Positions 1 to 7,326 of a stretch of DNA of 26,302 nt are shown piece by piece. This DNA comes from Stenotrophomonas_A sp036403795 (lineage in GTDB: Bacteria; Pseudomonadota; Gammaproteobacteria; Xanthomonadales; Xanthomonadaceae). The notes under the pieces were generated by a model. It did no database searches. It saw only the letters and a program-made list of their open reading frames with translations, and was not told where the DNA came from. The position numbers were made by a program, and so were the translations under genes. Within the stretch, counting starts at the first letter, position 1, and every line of letters begins with the position of its first letter. The stretch spans positions 1 to 26,302 of the forward strand of contig DASWQJ010000099.1 in the NCBI GenBank assembly GCA_036403795.1. Direction: 5' to 3'.

Positions 1-16
1 CCCCCCCCCCCCCCCC

Positions 17-119
17 GCCCCACCAGCCCGACAGGACGGGGCCCGCACCGCAAGCCAACGCCACCAACCGCCCAAACCAAACCGCGCCCCCAACAAAAAA
101 CCCAACTCGCAAGCCGCGA
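17..119 (-). repeat. Intergenic repeat element, left copy (inverted relative to the right-end copy)
   Basis: Bases 27-56 are an exact 30-base reverse complement of 26190-26219. Bases 96-119 are an exact 24-base reverse complement of 26128-26151. The sequence between these blocks is alignable with substitutions and small indels, so about 93 bases are shared in inverted orientation. The plus strand here is almost all A and C with little G or T. Read on the minus strand the element is G/T-rich and lies about 140 bases past the stop of the M13 peptidase gene. Bases 18-30 resemble the 26288-26302 arm, so the homology probably continues off the window. Bases 1-16 are a run of C that may be a contig-end artefact. 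Bases 120-202 are A/C-rich filler with weaker similarity and no other feature that I can see. I cannot name the repeat family. Confidence 0.8.
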
Positions 120-202
120 CAACCGGCGCCCAACAACAGCCCAGAGGGCCAAAAAAAACAAAAAGCCAGCCGCGAGCACAAACGCCCAGGCAAAACAAAA
201 AC

Positions 203-231
203 CAAAAAAAAGAGCCCGGCAGATGCCGGGC
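203..231 (-). terminator. Intrinsic terminator of the M13 peptidase gene
   Basis: On the minus strand a GC-rich stem (GCCCGGC paired with GCCGGGC, four-base loop, 214-231) is followed at once by a run of T residues, seen as A 203-211 on the plus strand. It starts 27 bases after the stop codon of the peptidase gene, which is the expected position and orientation for a Rho-independent terminator. Confidence 0.85.
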
Positions 232-257
232 CCCAGTGCGCAACAATGCCCGCCGCT

Positions 258-2375
258 TTACCAGATCACAACCTGCTGATCCCCCTGGCGAACCATCTTC
301 TCGCCCGGCTTGCACGAGAACGCAGCCGCGAAGGTCGGCATGTTCGACGGCGCACCGATGGCGCGGAAGTTCGCCGGTGCATGCGGATCGGTCTTCAGGC
401 GCACTGCCAGCTCTTCCGGGTTGAAGTTACGACGCCACACGGTGGCCCAGTTGAGGAAGAAGCGCTGGTCGCGGGTCAGGCCGTCCGTCTTGGGATCGTC
501 CTGGCCGGCCGTGGCCGTCTTCATTGCGTCATAGGCCGTGTTCAAGCCGCCCAGGTCGGCGATGTTCTCGCCCAGCGTGAGCTCGCCGCTGACCTTGCCC
601 TGGTCGGTCTGGTAGCTGCTGAACTGATGGGTGAGCTTGTTGGTGCGGCCCTTGAAGGCGTCGAAGTCGGCCTGCGTCCACCAACCCGGATCGGCGATGA
701 AGTTGCCGTCGGGTCCGAAACGGCTGCCCTGGTCGTCATAGCCGTGGGTCATTTCGTGGCCGATCACCGCGCCGATGCCGCCGTAGTTCATTTCAGCCGG
801 TGCGTTCGGATCGAAGAACGGCGGCTGCAGGATGGCGGCCGGGAACACGATCTCGTTCTGCAGCGGGTTGTAATACGCATTGATCGTCTGCGGCGACATG
901 CCCCACTCGGTGCGGTCCACCGGCTGACCAATCTTGGACAGGTTCCACTTGTAGTTGAATTCCTGCGCGGCCAGCACGTTGCCCAGGTAGCTGTCACGGC
1001 CGGTGGTCAGTCCGTCCCACGAACGCCACTTGTCCGGATAGCCGATCTTGGGCGTGAAGCTGTTCCACTTGGCGATGGCCTTTTCCTTGGTCTCCGGGCT
1101 CATCCAGTCCAGCTTCTCGATACGGGCCTTCAGCGCGGTGCGCAGGTTGCCCACGAGCGCTTCCATCTTCGCCTTGGACTCGGCCGGGAACGCGACCTGC
1201 ACGTACATCTGGCCCAGCGCCTCACCGGTCTGGCCATTGATGGTCTGCAGCACGCGCTTCCAGCGCGGCTTGATTTCCTTCTGGCCGCGCATGGTCTTGT
1301 TGTAGAACGCGAAGTTCTCGTCGACGAACGGCTGGCTCAGGAACGGCGAAGCACTGTCCACGGCATGGAAGCGCAAGTACGCGCGCCAGATCGCCGGATC
1401 GGTGTCGGCAATCATCTTGCTGACTTCTTCATGGAACGCGGGGATGGCCAGCGAGAACATCTCCGGCACCGCCACGCCCTGCGACTTGAAGAACTCGGTC
1501 CACGACCAGTTCGGGGTCAGCTTGTCGGCATCGGCCGGGCTCACCGGGTTGTAGAACAACGAGGCATCGCGCGACAACTCGGTGCTGGTCTTGGACACCT
1601 TGGCCAGGCGGGTTTCGAAATCGACGATCTGCTTGGCCTGGGTGGCGGCATCGGCTTCGCTCACCCCGGCCAACTTCAGCACGTTGGCGGCGTGGGCCTG
1701 GTAAGCCTCCAGCTTGGCCTTGTTTTCGGCCTTGGTGTAGTACTCCGGATCCGGCAGGCCCAGGCCGCCCTGCGCGGCGTAGGCGATGTTCATGCTGGAC
1801 TTCTTGAAGTCGGCTTCGGCGCCGAAGGAGAACAGTTCGTTCTCGCCCTTGGCCGCGGTGGCGCGCAGATATTCGACCAGCTTGGCCTGGTCGGTCACGC
1901 CATCGATGGCGGCCAGATCGGCCTTGAGCGGCTCCAGGCCCTGCGCATTGATCTTGGCTTCGTCCATGCCGGTGGACCAGATGTCGCCGACGATCTTCTC
2001 CACGCCCTTGGCGTCCTTGTCGGCGGCGGCCTGCTCGACGAGCTGGTGCTGCACGGCATTGGAGCGCTCATCCAGCATCTCGAAGGCGCCCCAGCTGGTG
2101 CGATCGGACGGCACCGGGTTGGCGGCCAGGAACTTGGCATTGGCGTAGGTGTTGAGATCCGTACAAGCGTTGCCGTTCGGGTCGAGGTCGCTGGCCTGGA
2201 ACTGGTTGAACGGCGGCAGCTTGGACTCGTCCAAGGTCAGCTTCTTCGGCGCGGCGGCCGCGTCGGCGGTGGCGGCCGGGGCGGGGGCAGCGGTGTCCTC
2301 GGACTTCTTGCAGCCGGCCAGGGCGGCGGCCACGGCCAGGGAAAGCGTCAAAAGATGCGGTTTTCGGAAGGTCAC
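258..2375 (-). CDS. pepO: M13 family (neprilysin/PepO-like) zinc metallopeptidase, lipoprotein
   Basis: A 705-residue secreted endopeptidase, predicted to hydrolyse peptides in the periplasm or at the outer membrane. The N-terminus has a signal peptide ending in the lipobox LAGC (residues 19-22), so Cys22 should be lipidated. An Ala/Pro linker follows, then the M13 N-terminal and catalytic domains. The zinc site is HEMTH (His540, Glu541, His544) with the third ligand in ENIADLGG (Glu603, Asp607). The substrate-binding NAYY motif precedes it, and the C-terminus ends in VVIW as M13 proteins usually do. Length is normal for bacterial PepO. The start is GTG, chosen because it directly precedes a proper signal peptide and has GGAG about ten bases upstream. 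The gene lies downstream of the GGDEF-like membrane protein on the same strand, with a 129-base gap that may hold its own promoter. Physiological substrates cannot be told from sequence. Confidence 0.93.
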   Translation of the reverse strand: MTFRKPHLLTLSLAVAAALAGCKKSEDTAAPAPAATADAAAAPKKLTLDESKLPPFNQFQASDLDPNGNACTDLNTYANAKFLAANPVPSDRTSWGAFEMLDERSNAVQHQLVEQAAADKDAKGVEKIVGDIWSTGMDEAKINAQGLEPLKADLAAIDGVTDQAKLVEYLRATAAKGENELFSFGAEADFKKSSMNIAYAAQGGLGLPDPEYYTKAENKAKLEAYQAHAANVLKLAGVSEADAATQAKQIVDFETRLAKVSKTSTELSRDASLFYNPVSPADADKLTPNWSWTEFFKSQGVAVPEMFSLAIPAFHEEVSKMIADTDPAIWRAYLRFHAVDSASPFLSQPFVDENFAFYNKTMRGQKEIKPRWKRVLQTINGQTGEALGQMYVQVAFPAESKAKMEALVGNLRTALKARIEKLDWMSPETKEKAIAKWNSFTPKIGYPDKWRSWDGLTTGRDSYLGNVLAAQEFNYKWNLSKIGQPVDRTEWGMSPQTINAYYNPLQNEIVFPAAILQPPFFDPNAPAEMNYGGIGAVIGHEMTHGYDDQGSRFGPDGNFIADPGWWTQADFDAFKGRTNKLTHQFSSYQTDQGKVSGELTLGENIADLGGLNTAYDAMKTATAGQDDPKTDGLTRDQRFFLNWATVWRRNFNPEELAVRLKTDPHAPANFRAIGAPSNMPTFAAAFSCKPGEKMVRQGDQQVVIW

Positions 2376-2504
2376 GGGTCAGGCTCCAGGAGCGACGAGA
2401 ATGCCCCGGCGGTGCCAGGACGGTCGCGGCACTCTAAACCTCTGCGGCGCCCCGGTGATCGGGCCGAAGGTCATGGGCCGGTCTCGCCATCGCCGTACGT
2501 TGCT

Positions 2505-3311
2505 TCAACCGGGCCGGGCGGCTTCCCACAATGCCTGGGCGTTGCCCCCGGCTCCCTCCTGGCTGGCATGGCCCAGCTGGCAGTGCAGGTCATGGCGGGC
2601 CAGCACGCTGGCCAGGTCCGCCCGCAGCTCCACGGCGACGCGTTCGGCCGCCCGTGCGTCGGTGTTGACCAGCCACAGGGCAGCACCGTCGGGGCCGCAT
2701 CGGGCAAGTCGATCTCCGCCGCGCCGGGTGCGAGCCTGCAGGCTCGGCAGGATTTCCCGCCATGGCAGGCGCTTGGGCGCCCCGCTCAGACGCAAACGCA
2801 GCAGGCTGCAGGGCAATGCGCCGTCGTTGGCCAGGCCACGCCGCATGGCCCGGCACAGCGCACTTGCCCCGCGCACGCGCCGGATGTCACGCGCCTGCCA
2901 GGCGATGTGCAGCAGGACCGTGGCCAGCACGGCCACCGCCGCGGCGAGCGGTGGCAGCCAGCGCTGCAGTACGACCAACAGCAGGATCGACAGCACCAAA
3001 GGCAGCAGGGTCCAGGTGAGGCCACGCCAGGTCGCGCGCCGGCTGGGGGCCGGTGCCGGCGGCAGCCGCAGGCAAAGCACGCCGGCAAGGGCCGCACCCC
3101 AGGCCAGCGAACCGGGCAGGGGTTCGAAAAGTGCCAAAGGGGTCGCATCGGAATGGCCGGCAATTCCGGCCAACCCGGTCACCCACGCGGCCATGCCATG
3201 CAGCCATCGCTGCACGGCGGCGTCGGCCTGGGCCAGGCACCCGGACGCGCCCAGCGCCAAGGCCAGCGCCGTTGCGGTCCACACCGGCCAGTAGCCGGCC
3301 CGCCTCACCAC
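2505..3311 (-). CDS. Membrane protein with degenerate GGDEF-like C-terminal domain
   Basis: A 268-residue protein. The N-terminal half is hydrophobic, with an apparent leader or first helix (about 8-26) and further membrane segments around 70-85 and 97-135. The C-terminal part (about 155-260) resembles the second half of a GGDEF diguanylate cyclase domain: the stretch DRLARCGPDGAALWLVNTD sits where active enzymes have a DxLARYGGDEF-type sequence followed by an acidic strand and an AERVA-like helix. GGDEF itself is replaced by GPDGA, so cyclase activity is not expected; a regulatory or purely structural role is inferred. The start is GTG (a GTG-GTG pair), because I see no better ATG upstream; it is uncertain. 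It is divergent from the FAD oxidoreductase and may be co-transcribed with the downstream M13 peptidase. The assignment is from motif pattern only. Confidence 0.7.
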   Translation of the reverse strand: MVRRAGYWPVWTATALALALGASGCLAQADAAVQRWLHGMAAWVTGLAGIAGHSDATPLALFEPLPGSLAWGAALAGVLCLRLPPAPAPSRRATWRGLTWTLLPLVLSILLLVVLQRWLPPLAAAVAVLATVLLHIAWQARDIRRVRGASALCRAMRRGLANDGALPCSLLRLRLSGAPKRLPWREILPSLQARTRRGGDRLARCGPDGAALWLVNTDARAAERVAVELRADLASVLARHDLHCQLGHASQEGAGGNAQALWEAARPG

Positions 3312-3420
3312 GGATGGAAGCCGCCGGTCCGCGGCTGTAGCGAACGATCGTCCCTGCTGCCGGTCATCGGCCTGTCCCGAGCGCTCCGTTGCGGCGGAGT
3401 ATAGGCGCGTGGCGGCGTGC

Positions 3421-3426
3421 TATATC
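3421..3426 (+). promoter_or_regulatory. Putative -10 box (TATATC) of the oxidoreductase gene, leaderless spacing
   Basis: TATATC ends six bases before the ATG at 3433, so a normal start point would be the A of the ATG. The same arrangement occurs before mrp and fimV. I do not see a convincing -35 box. Confidence 0.5.
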
Positions 3427-3432
3427 AACGCC

Positions 3433-5028
3433 ATGACGCCTACCCCGTTCGATGTGATCGTGATCGGCGCCGGCCACAACGGCCTGGTCTGCGCCGCCTA
3501 TCTGGCCGCTGCCGGCCGCAAGGTGCTGATGCTGGAGCGGCGCGCGGTGGTAGGCGGAGCCGCGGTGACCGAGGAGTTCCATCCCGGCTTCCGCAACTCG
3601 GTGGCGTCCTACACGGTCTCGTTGTTGCAGCCCAAGGTGATCGCGGACCTGGAATTGGTGCGGCACGGCCTGCGCGTGGTGCCGCGACGGCTCAACAACT
3701 TCCTGCCGTTGCCGGATGGGGGCTATCTGCTGTCCGGAGGCGGTCGCACGCGTGAGGAAGTGGCCAAGTTCTCGGCCCGTGATGCCGAGCGGCTGCCGGC
3801 CTACGAAGCACGGCTGGAGCAGCTGGCCGACGTGCTCCGGGTGCTGGCCTTGCAGGCCCCTCCGAACGTGACCGATTCGGGCTGGTGCAAGGCCATGCCC
3901 CAGCTGTGGCGGGCCGGCCGGTTGGGTCGCCGCCTGCATGCGCTCGCGCCGTCGCTGCGACAGGAGTTGCTGGACCTGTTCACGATCTCGGCCGCCGAAT
4001 ATCTCGATCGATGGTTCGAGAGCGCGCCGATCAAAGCCCTGTTCGGTTTCGATGGCATCGTCGGCAACTACGCCAGTCCCTACGCGCCCGGCACGGCCTA
4101 CGTGTTGCTGCACCACGTGTTTGGCGAGAGCAATGGCGTCAAGGGTGCGTGGGGCCATGCGATCGGGGGCATGGGCGCGATCACCCAGGCGATGGCGGCT
4201 TGTTGTCGCGAACGTGGCGTGGAAATACGGACCGATGCCGGTGTGCGCGAAGTGGTGGTCGAGGGCGGTCGGGCAGTGGGCGTGGTAACCGACACTGGCG
4301 AACGCATCGACGCCCGCAAGGTGATCGCCAATGTCAATCCGAAGTTGCTGTACGAGCGGCTGATGGCACCGGCGCAGGTGCCGGAACAGACCCGCGAACG
4401 CATGGCGAACTGGCGCTGCGCCTCCGGCACTTTCCGCATGAACGTGGCGCTGTCTCGATTGCCGGACTTCACCGTGCTGCCGGGGCAGGGCGATCACCTC
4501 ACCGCCGGCATCATCATCGCGCCCAGCCTGGACTACATGGATCGTGCCTGGCGCGATGCCCGCGACTTTGGCTGGTCGCGCGAGCCGGTGGTGGAATTGC
4601 TGATTCCCAGCACCCTGGACGACTCCCTGGCGCCGGCGGGCAAGCACGTGGCCAGTCTGTTCTGCCAGCACGTGGCGCCCGAGCTGCCCGGCGGGCGCCA
4701 TTGGGACGATCACCGTGAGGAGGTGGCCGATCTGATGATCGCCACGGTGGACCGCCATGCCCCGGGCTTCGCGGCCTCGGTGCTGGGGCGGCAGAGCCTC
4801 AGCCCGAAGGACCTGGAGCGCCAGTTCGGCCTGGTGGGCGGCGACATCTTCCACGGCGCGCTCAGCCTCAACCAGTTGTTCAGCGCCCGCCCGATGCTGG
4901 GCCAGGCCGATTACCGGGGCGCGCTGCCGGGGCTGTACCTGTGCGGCGCCGGAACGCATCCTGGCGGGGGCGTGACCGGCGCGCCGGGCCACAACGCAGC
5001 GCAGGCGGTGCTCTCGGACCCTCGTTGA
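3433..5028 (+). CDS. FAD-dependent phytoene desaturase/PYROXD2-like oxidoreductase
   Basis: A 531-residue protein of the phytoene dehydrogenase-like amine oxidase fold. The N-terminal dinucleotide-binding motif IGAGHNGLV (residues 11-19) is followed by an acidic residue at the end of the second strand (Glu35) and the GG motif near 41-42 that contacts FAD. The C-terminal FAD-closing segment GLYLCGAGTHPGGG is also present. This pattern fits the COG1233/PYROXD2 group, whose substrates are mostly unknown. No other carotenoid genes (crtB, crtE, crtY) are nearby, so a role in carotenoid synthesis is not supported by context. ATG 3433 was preferred over an in-frame GTG at 3409, because the FAD-binding strand begins seven residues later and the -10 box lies between the two. 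Seventy-eight bases separate it from mrp. Confidence 0.88.
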   Translation: MTPTPFDVIVIGAGHNGLVCAAYLAAAGRKVLMLERRAVVGGAAVTEEFHPGFRNSVASYTVSLLQPKVIADLELVRHGLRVVPRRLNNFLPLPDGGYLLSGGGRTREEVAKFSARDAERLPAYEARLEQLADVLRVLALQAPPNVTDSGWCKAMPQLWRAGRLGRRLHALAPSLRQELLDLFTISAAEYLDRWFESAPIKALFGFDGIVGNYASPYAPGTAYVLLHHVFGESNGVKGAWGHAIGGMGAITQAMAACCRERGVEIRTDAGVREVVVEGGRAVGVVTDTGERIDARKVIANVNPKLLYERLMAPAQVPEQTRERMANWRCASGTFRMNVALSRLPDFTVLPGQGDHLTAGIIIAPSLDYMDRAWRDARDFGWSREPVVELLIPSTLDDSLAPAGKHVASLFCQHVAPELPGGRHWDDHREEVADLMIATVDRHAPGFAASVLGRQSLSPKDLERQFGLVGGDIFHGALSLNQLFSARPMLGQADYRGALPGLYLCGAGTHPGGGVTGAPGHNAAQAVLSDPR

Positions 5029-5094
5029 TGGCCAGCGAAGGGGCTGGCAGACGTTCGGGCTAGCCTGGGTTTGGTGACTGGGGCGGCCCTCGCC

Positions 5095-5100
5095 GACAAT
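5095..5100 (+). promoter_or_regulatory. Putative -10 box (GACAAT) of mrp, leaderless spacing
   Basis: GACAAT keeps the A2 and T6 positions of the sigma-70 -10 box and ends six bases before the mrp ATG at 5107, the same distance as for the oxidoreductase and fimV. No clear Shine-Dalgarno sequence could fit in such a transcript. Confidence 0.4.
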
Positions 5101-5106
5101 AGGGGC

Positions 5107-5946
5107 ATGAAGATCCCCGCACACCGGCCGCAAGGCACCCTCACTCCCCATCTCCGCGTTCGCAACGTGATCGCCATCGCTTCCGGCAAGGGAGGCGTGG
5201 GCAAATCCACCACCGCCGTGAACCTGGCCCTGGCCCTGCAGCGCCAAGGTGCCCGGGTAGGCCTGCTCGATGCGGACATCTATGGGCCCAGCGTGCCGGC
5301 GATGCTCGGCATCAGCGGACGTCCGGACAGTCCCGACAACAAGACCATCGAGCCCCTGCGCGCGTTCGGGGTGGAAGCGATGTCCATCGGCCTGCTGATC
5401 GATACCGACACCCCGATGATCTGGCGGGGCCCGATGGCGACCTCGGCCCTGACCCAGCTGTTCAACGACACCCTGTGGGATGACCTGGATTACCTGCTGG
5501 TCGACTTGCCGCCGGGGACCGGCGACATCCAGCTCACGCTGTCGCAGAAGATCCCGGTGGCCGGTGCCGTGATCGTGACCACCCCGCAGGAAATCGCCAC
5601 GCTCGATGCGCGCAAGGCGTTGAAGATGTTCGAGAAGGTCGAGGTGCCGGTGCTCGGCATCGTCGAGAACATGGCGGTGCACGTGTGCTCGAACTGCGGG
5701 CATGCCGAGCATTTGTTCGGCGAGGGCGGCGGCCAGCGCATGGCGACCCAGTACGGCGTGCCCTTGCTTGGCTCGCTGCCGCTGGAGATCGCCATCCGCG
5801 AACAGGGCGATGCCGGCATACCGATCGTCGCCGCCGCACCGGATTCGCCGGCTGCGCAGGCCTACCTGGCGGCGGCCACGCGATTGGCCGAAGAGCTGGC
5901 AAAGCGTCCGCGTGCCGCCATTCCCATTGCCACGTCGTTTGGTTGA
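5107..5946 (+). CDS. mrp: Mrp/ApbC family iron-sulfur cluster carrier ATPase
   Basis: A 279-residue deviant-Walker P-loop ATPase that binds and passes on Fe-S clusters to apo-proteins in the cytoplasm. The deviant Walker A SGKGGVGKST is at 26-35, followed by LLDADIYGPSVP (53-64), the switch region VDLPPGTGD (132-140) and the cluster-binding CSNC (Cys194, Cys197), which bridges the dimer in this family. It lacks the roughly 90-residue N-terminal MIP18/DUF59 domain found in E. coli Mrp, so it is the short form; this is common in the family and not a truncation. ATG 5107 is chosen over an in-frame GTG at 5071 because the -10 box overlaps the extra codons. It is followed by dcd, 87 bases downstream, with a separate promoter. 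Confidence 0.95.
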   Translation: MKIPAHRPQGTLTPHLRVRNVIAIASGKGGVGKSTTAVNLALALQRQGARVGLLDADIYGPSVPAMLGISGRPDSPDNKTIEPLRAFGVEAMSIGLLIDTDTPMIWRGPMATSALTQLFNDTLWDDLDYLLVDLPPGTGDIQLTLSQKIPVAGAVIVTTPQEIATLDARKALKMFEKVEVPVLGIVENMAVHVCSNCGHAEHLFGEGGGQRMATQYGVPLLGSLPLEIAIREQGDAGIPIVAAAPDSPAAQAYLAAATRLAEELAKRPRAAIPIATSFG

Positions 5947-5985
5947 CACGGCCAAGGTCATCGCGACGCTTGTGTCCGCAATGCT

Positions 5986-5991
5986 TAGAAT
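5986..5991 (+). promoter_or_regulatory. Putative -10 box (TAGAAT) of dcd
   Basis: TAGAAT differs from the -10 consensus at one position and lies 42 bases before the dcd ATG, leaving a leader that carries AGGAAG as ribosome-binding site. A TTGACA at 5943 is too far upstream (37-base spacer) to be its partner. Confidence 0.5.
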
Positions 5992-6033
5992 CACCCGGCG
6001 GCGCCTGCCGCCACCCCATCACAGGAAGACCGA

Positions 6034-6603
<570 letters not shown>

Positions 6604-6606
6604 TAA

Positions 6607-6711
6607 AACGGGGTCAGGTTCACTTAAAAACGGGGCCGGTAAAAACGGGGTCAGGTTCAGTTCGCTCTACGAACTGAACCTGACCCCGTTTTAAGTGAAC
6701 CTGACCCCGTT
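6607..6711. repeat. Nested double inverted repeat; likely bidirectional terminator or MITE/REP-like element
   Basis: Two perfect 23-base inverted repeats are nested. The outer arms are 6607-6629 and 6689-6711. The inner arms are 6642-6664 and 6670-6692, around a five-base loop (CTCTA). Every arm contains the core AACGGGGTCAGGTTCA or its complement, and 6630-6641 holds a shortened further copy beginning ACGGGG. On the plus strand the inner stem is followed by TTTT; on the minus strand by a T run as well. It lies between the convergent genes dcd and the small membrane protein (stop at 6717), where a two-way terminator would be expected. The repeated core suggests a REP or miniature-element origin, but I see no transposase. 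Confidence 0.88.
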
Positions 6712-6716
6712 CTGGA

Positions 6717-6884
6717 TTACTTGCCGCGACCGAACAACATGCCGATGCCGCAGGCCACCAACAGCGCCGGCCACCAGGTGGCGATCAGGCGGCCCAGGCT
6801 CAGGTTCGTCCAGCCCAGGTTGTTGGCCAGGAACAACAGGCCCACCAGGATGAGGATCAGCGCGGCGACGACATTGGATTTCAT
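6717..6884 (-). CDS. Small LiaI/LiaF-like two-helix membrane protein
   Basis: A 55-residue protein with two hydrophobic helices (about 5-22 and 32-51) separated by NNLGWTNLSLG, ending in FGRGK. The LVGLLFLANNLG turn followed by a W-W-P-containing second helix matches the LiaI-LiaF-like transmembrane region (DUF5668-type). The family is linked to envelope-stress sensing in Firmicutes, but isolated copies such as this have no assigned role. ATG 6884 gives exactly this domain; the open frame continues upstream but runs into the HIT gene. It is 31 bases downstream of the HIT gene on the same strand and is probably the last gene of that unit. Its stop codon lies five bases beyond the nested repeat. 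Confidence 0.75.
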   Translation of the reverse strand: MKSNVVAALILILVGLLFLANNLGWTNLSLGRLIATWWPALLVACGIGMLFGRGK

Positions 6885-6915
6885 GCGGACGGGACACGAG
6901 GTCGGGATTGGGCGC

Positions 6916-7326
6916 CTATCGTAGCCGTTGCGCCCAGTCCTGCACACGGCGCTGCAGGTCACCGGGCTCGTGCCGCGTCGCCGCGCCGCTGCCCCACACC
7001 GGCCCGGGCCAGGCGCAGTCGCCCTCGTGGCGGCCGACCACATGCACGTGCAGCTGCCGCACGATGTTGCCGAGCGCTCCGATGTTGAGCTTCTGCACGC
7101 CGGGTTCGCCTCGCAACAACTGCGAGGCCTGGTTGAGTTCGGCCAGCAGCAAGCGCTGCTGCCCGCCGTCCAGGTCGATCCATTCGGTGGCATCGGCCAC
7201 GCGCGGCACCAGCACCAGCCAGGGGAACCGCGTGTCGTCCATCAGCCGGACCTGAGACAACGGCCCGTCCGCCAACCAAACGCTGTCCGCCTCCAGGCGC
7301 GGGTCGATCGGGAAAGTGCCGCTCAC
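6916..7326 (-). CDS. HIT (histidine triad) family nucleotide hydrolase
   Basis: A 136-residue cytoplasmic protein, close to the usual size of single-domain HIT proteins that hydrolyse or transfer nucleotides from phosphoester or phosphoramidate substrates. The signature is QLHVHVVGR (91-99): His93 corresponds to the nucleophilic central histidine and His95 to the last, while the first position of the triad is Gln91. Upstream are the expected FPWLVLVPR strand (35-42) and the LNIGALGN segment. The start is GTG at 7326, whose last bases overlap the TGA of the hydrolase gene (GTGA), suggesting translational coupling. The exact substrate (for example a dinucleoside polyphosphate) is unknown. Confidence 0.88.
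   Translation of the reverse strand: MSGTFPIDPRLEADSVWLADGPLSQVRLMDDTRFPWLVLVPRVADATEWIDLDGGQQRLLLAELNQASQLLRGEPGVQKLNIGALGNIVRQLHVHVVGRHEGDCAWPGPVWGSGAATRHEPGDLQRRVQDWAQRLR

Noticed and set aside
246..3404. Very long open frame of about 1050 codons on the plus strand, antisense to the M13 peptidase
   Set aside because: It mirrors the peptidase and membrane-protein codons in a GC-rich genome, has low-complexity Arg/Gly/His-rich composition and no domain. The minus-strand genes carry clear motifs.
3433..5028. Carotenoid biosynthesis locus based on the phytoene-desaturase-like protein
   Set aside because: The match is to the broad COG1233/PYROXD2 group and no other carotenoid genes are present.
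5943..5948. Perfect TTGACA as -35 box for dcd
   Set aside because: It overlaps the mrp stop and is 37 bases from the TAGAAT -10 box; no -10 box lies at 16-18 bases spacing.
3364..5994. Long minus-strand open frame of about 870 codons opposite the oxidoreductase and mrp
   Set aside because: Antisense shadow: it spans two real genes and the spacer between them and its translation is Arg/His/Gln-rich without recognisable domains.
6607..6711. CRISPR-like array of short repeats
   Set aside because: The copies are nested inverted repeats with unequal, very short spacers; there are no regular unique spacers and no cas genes.
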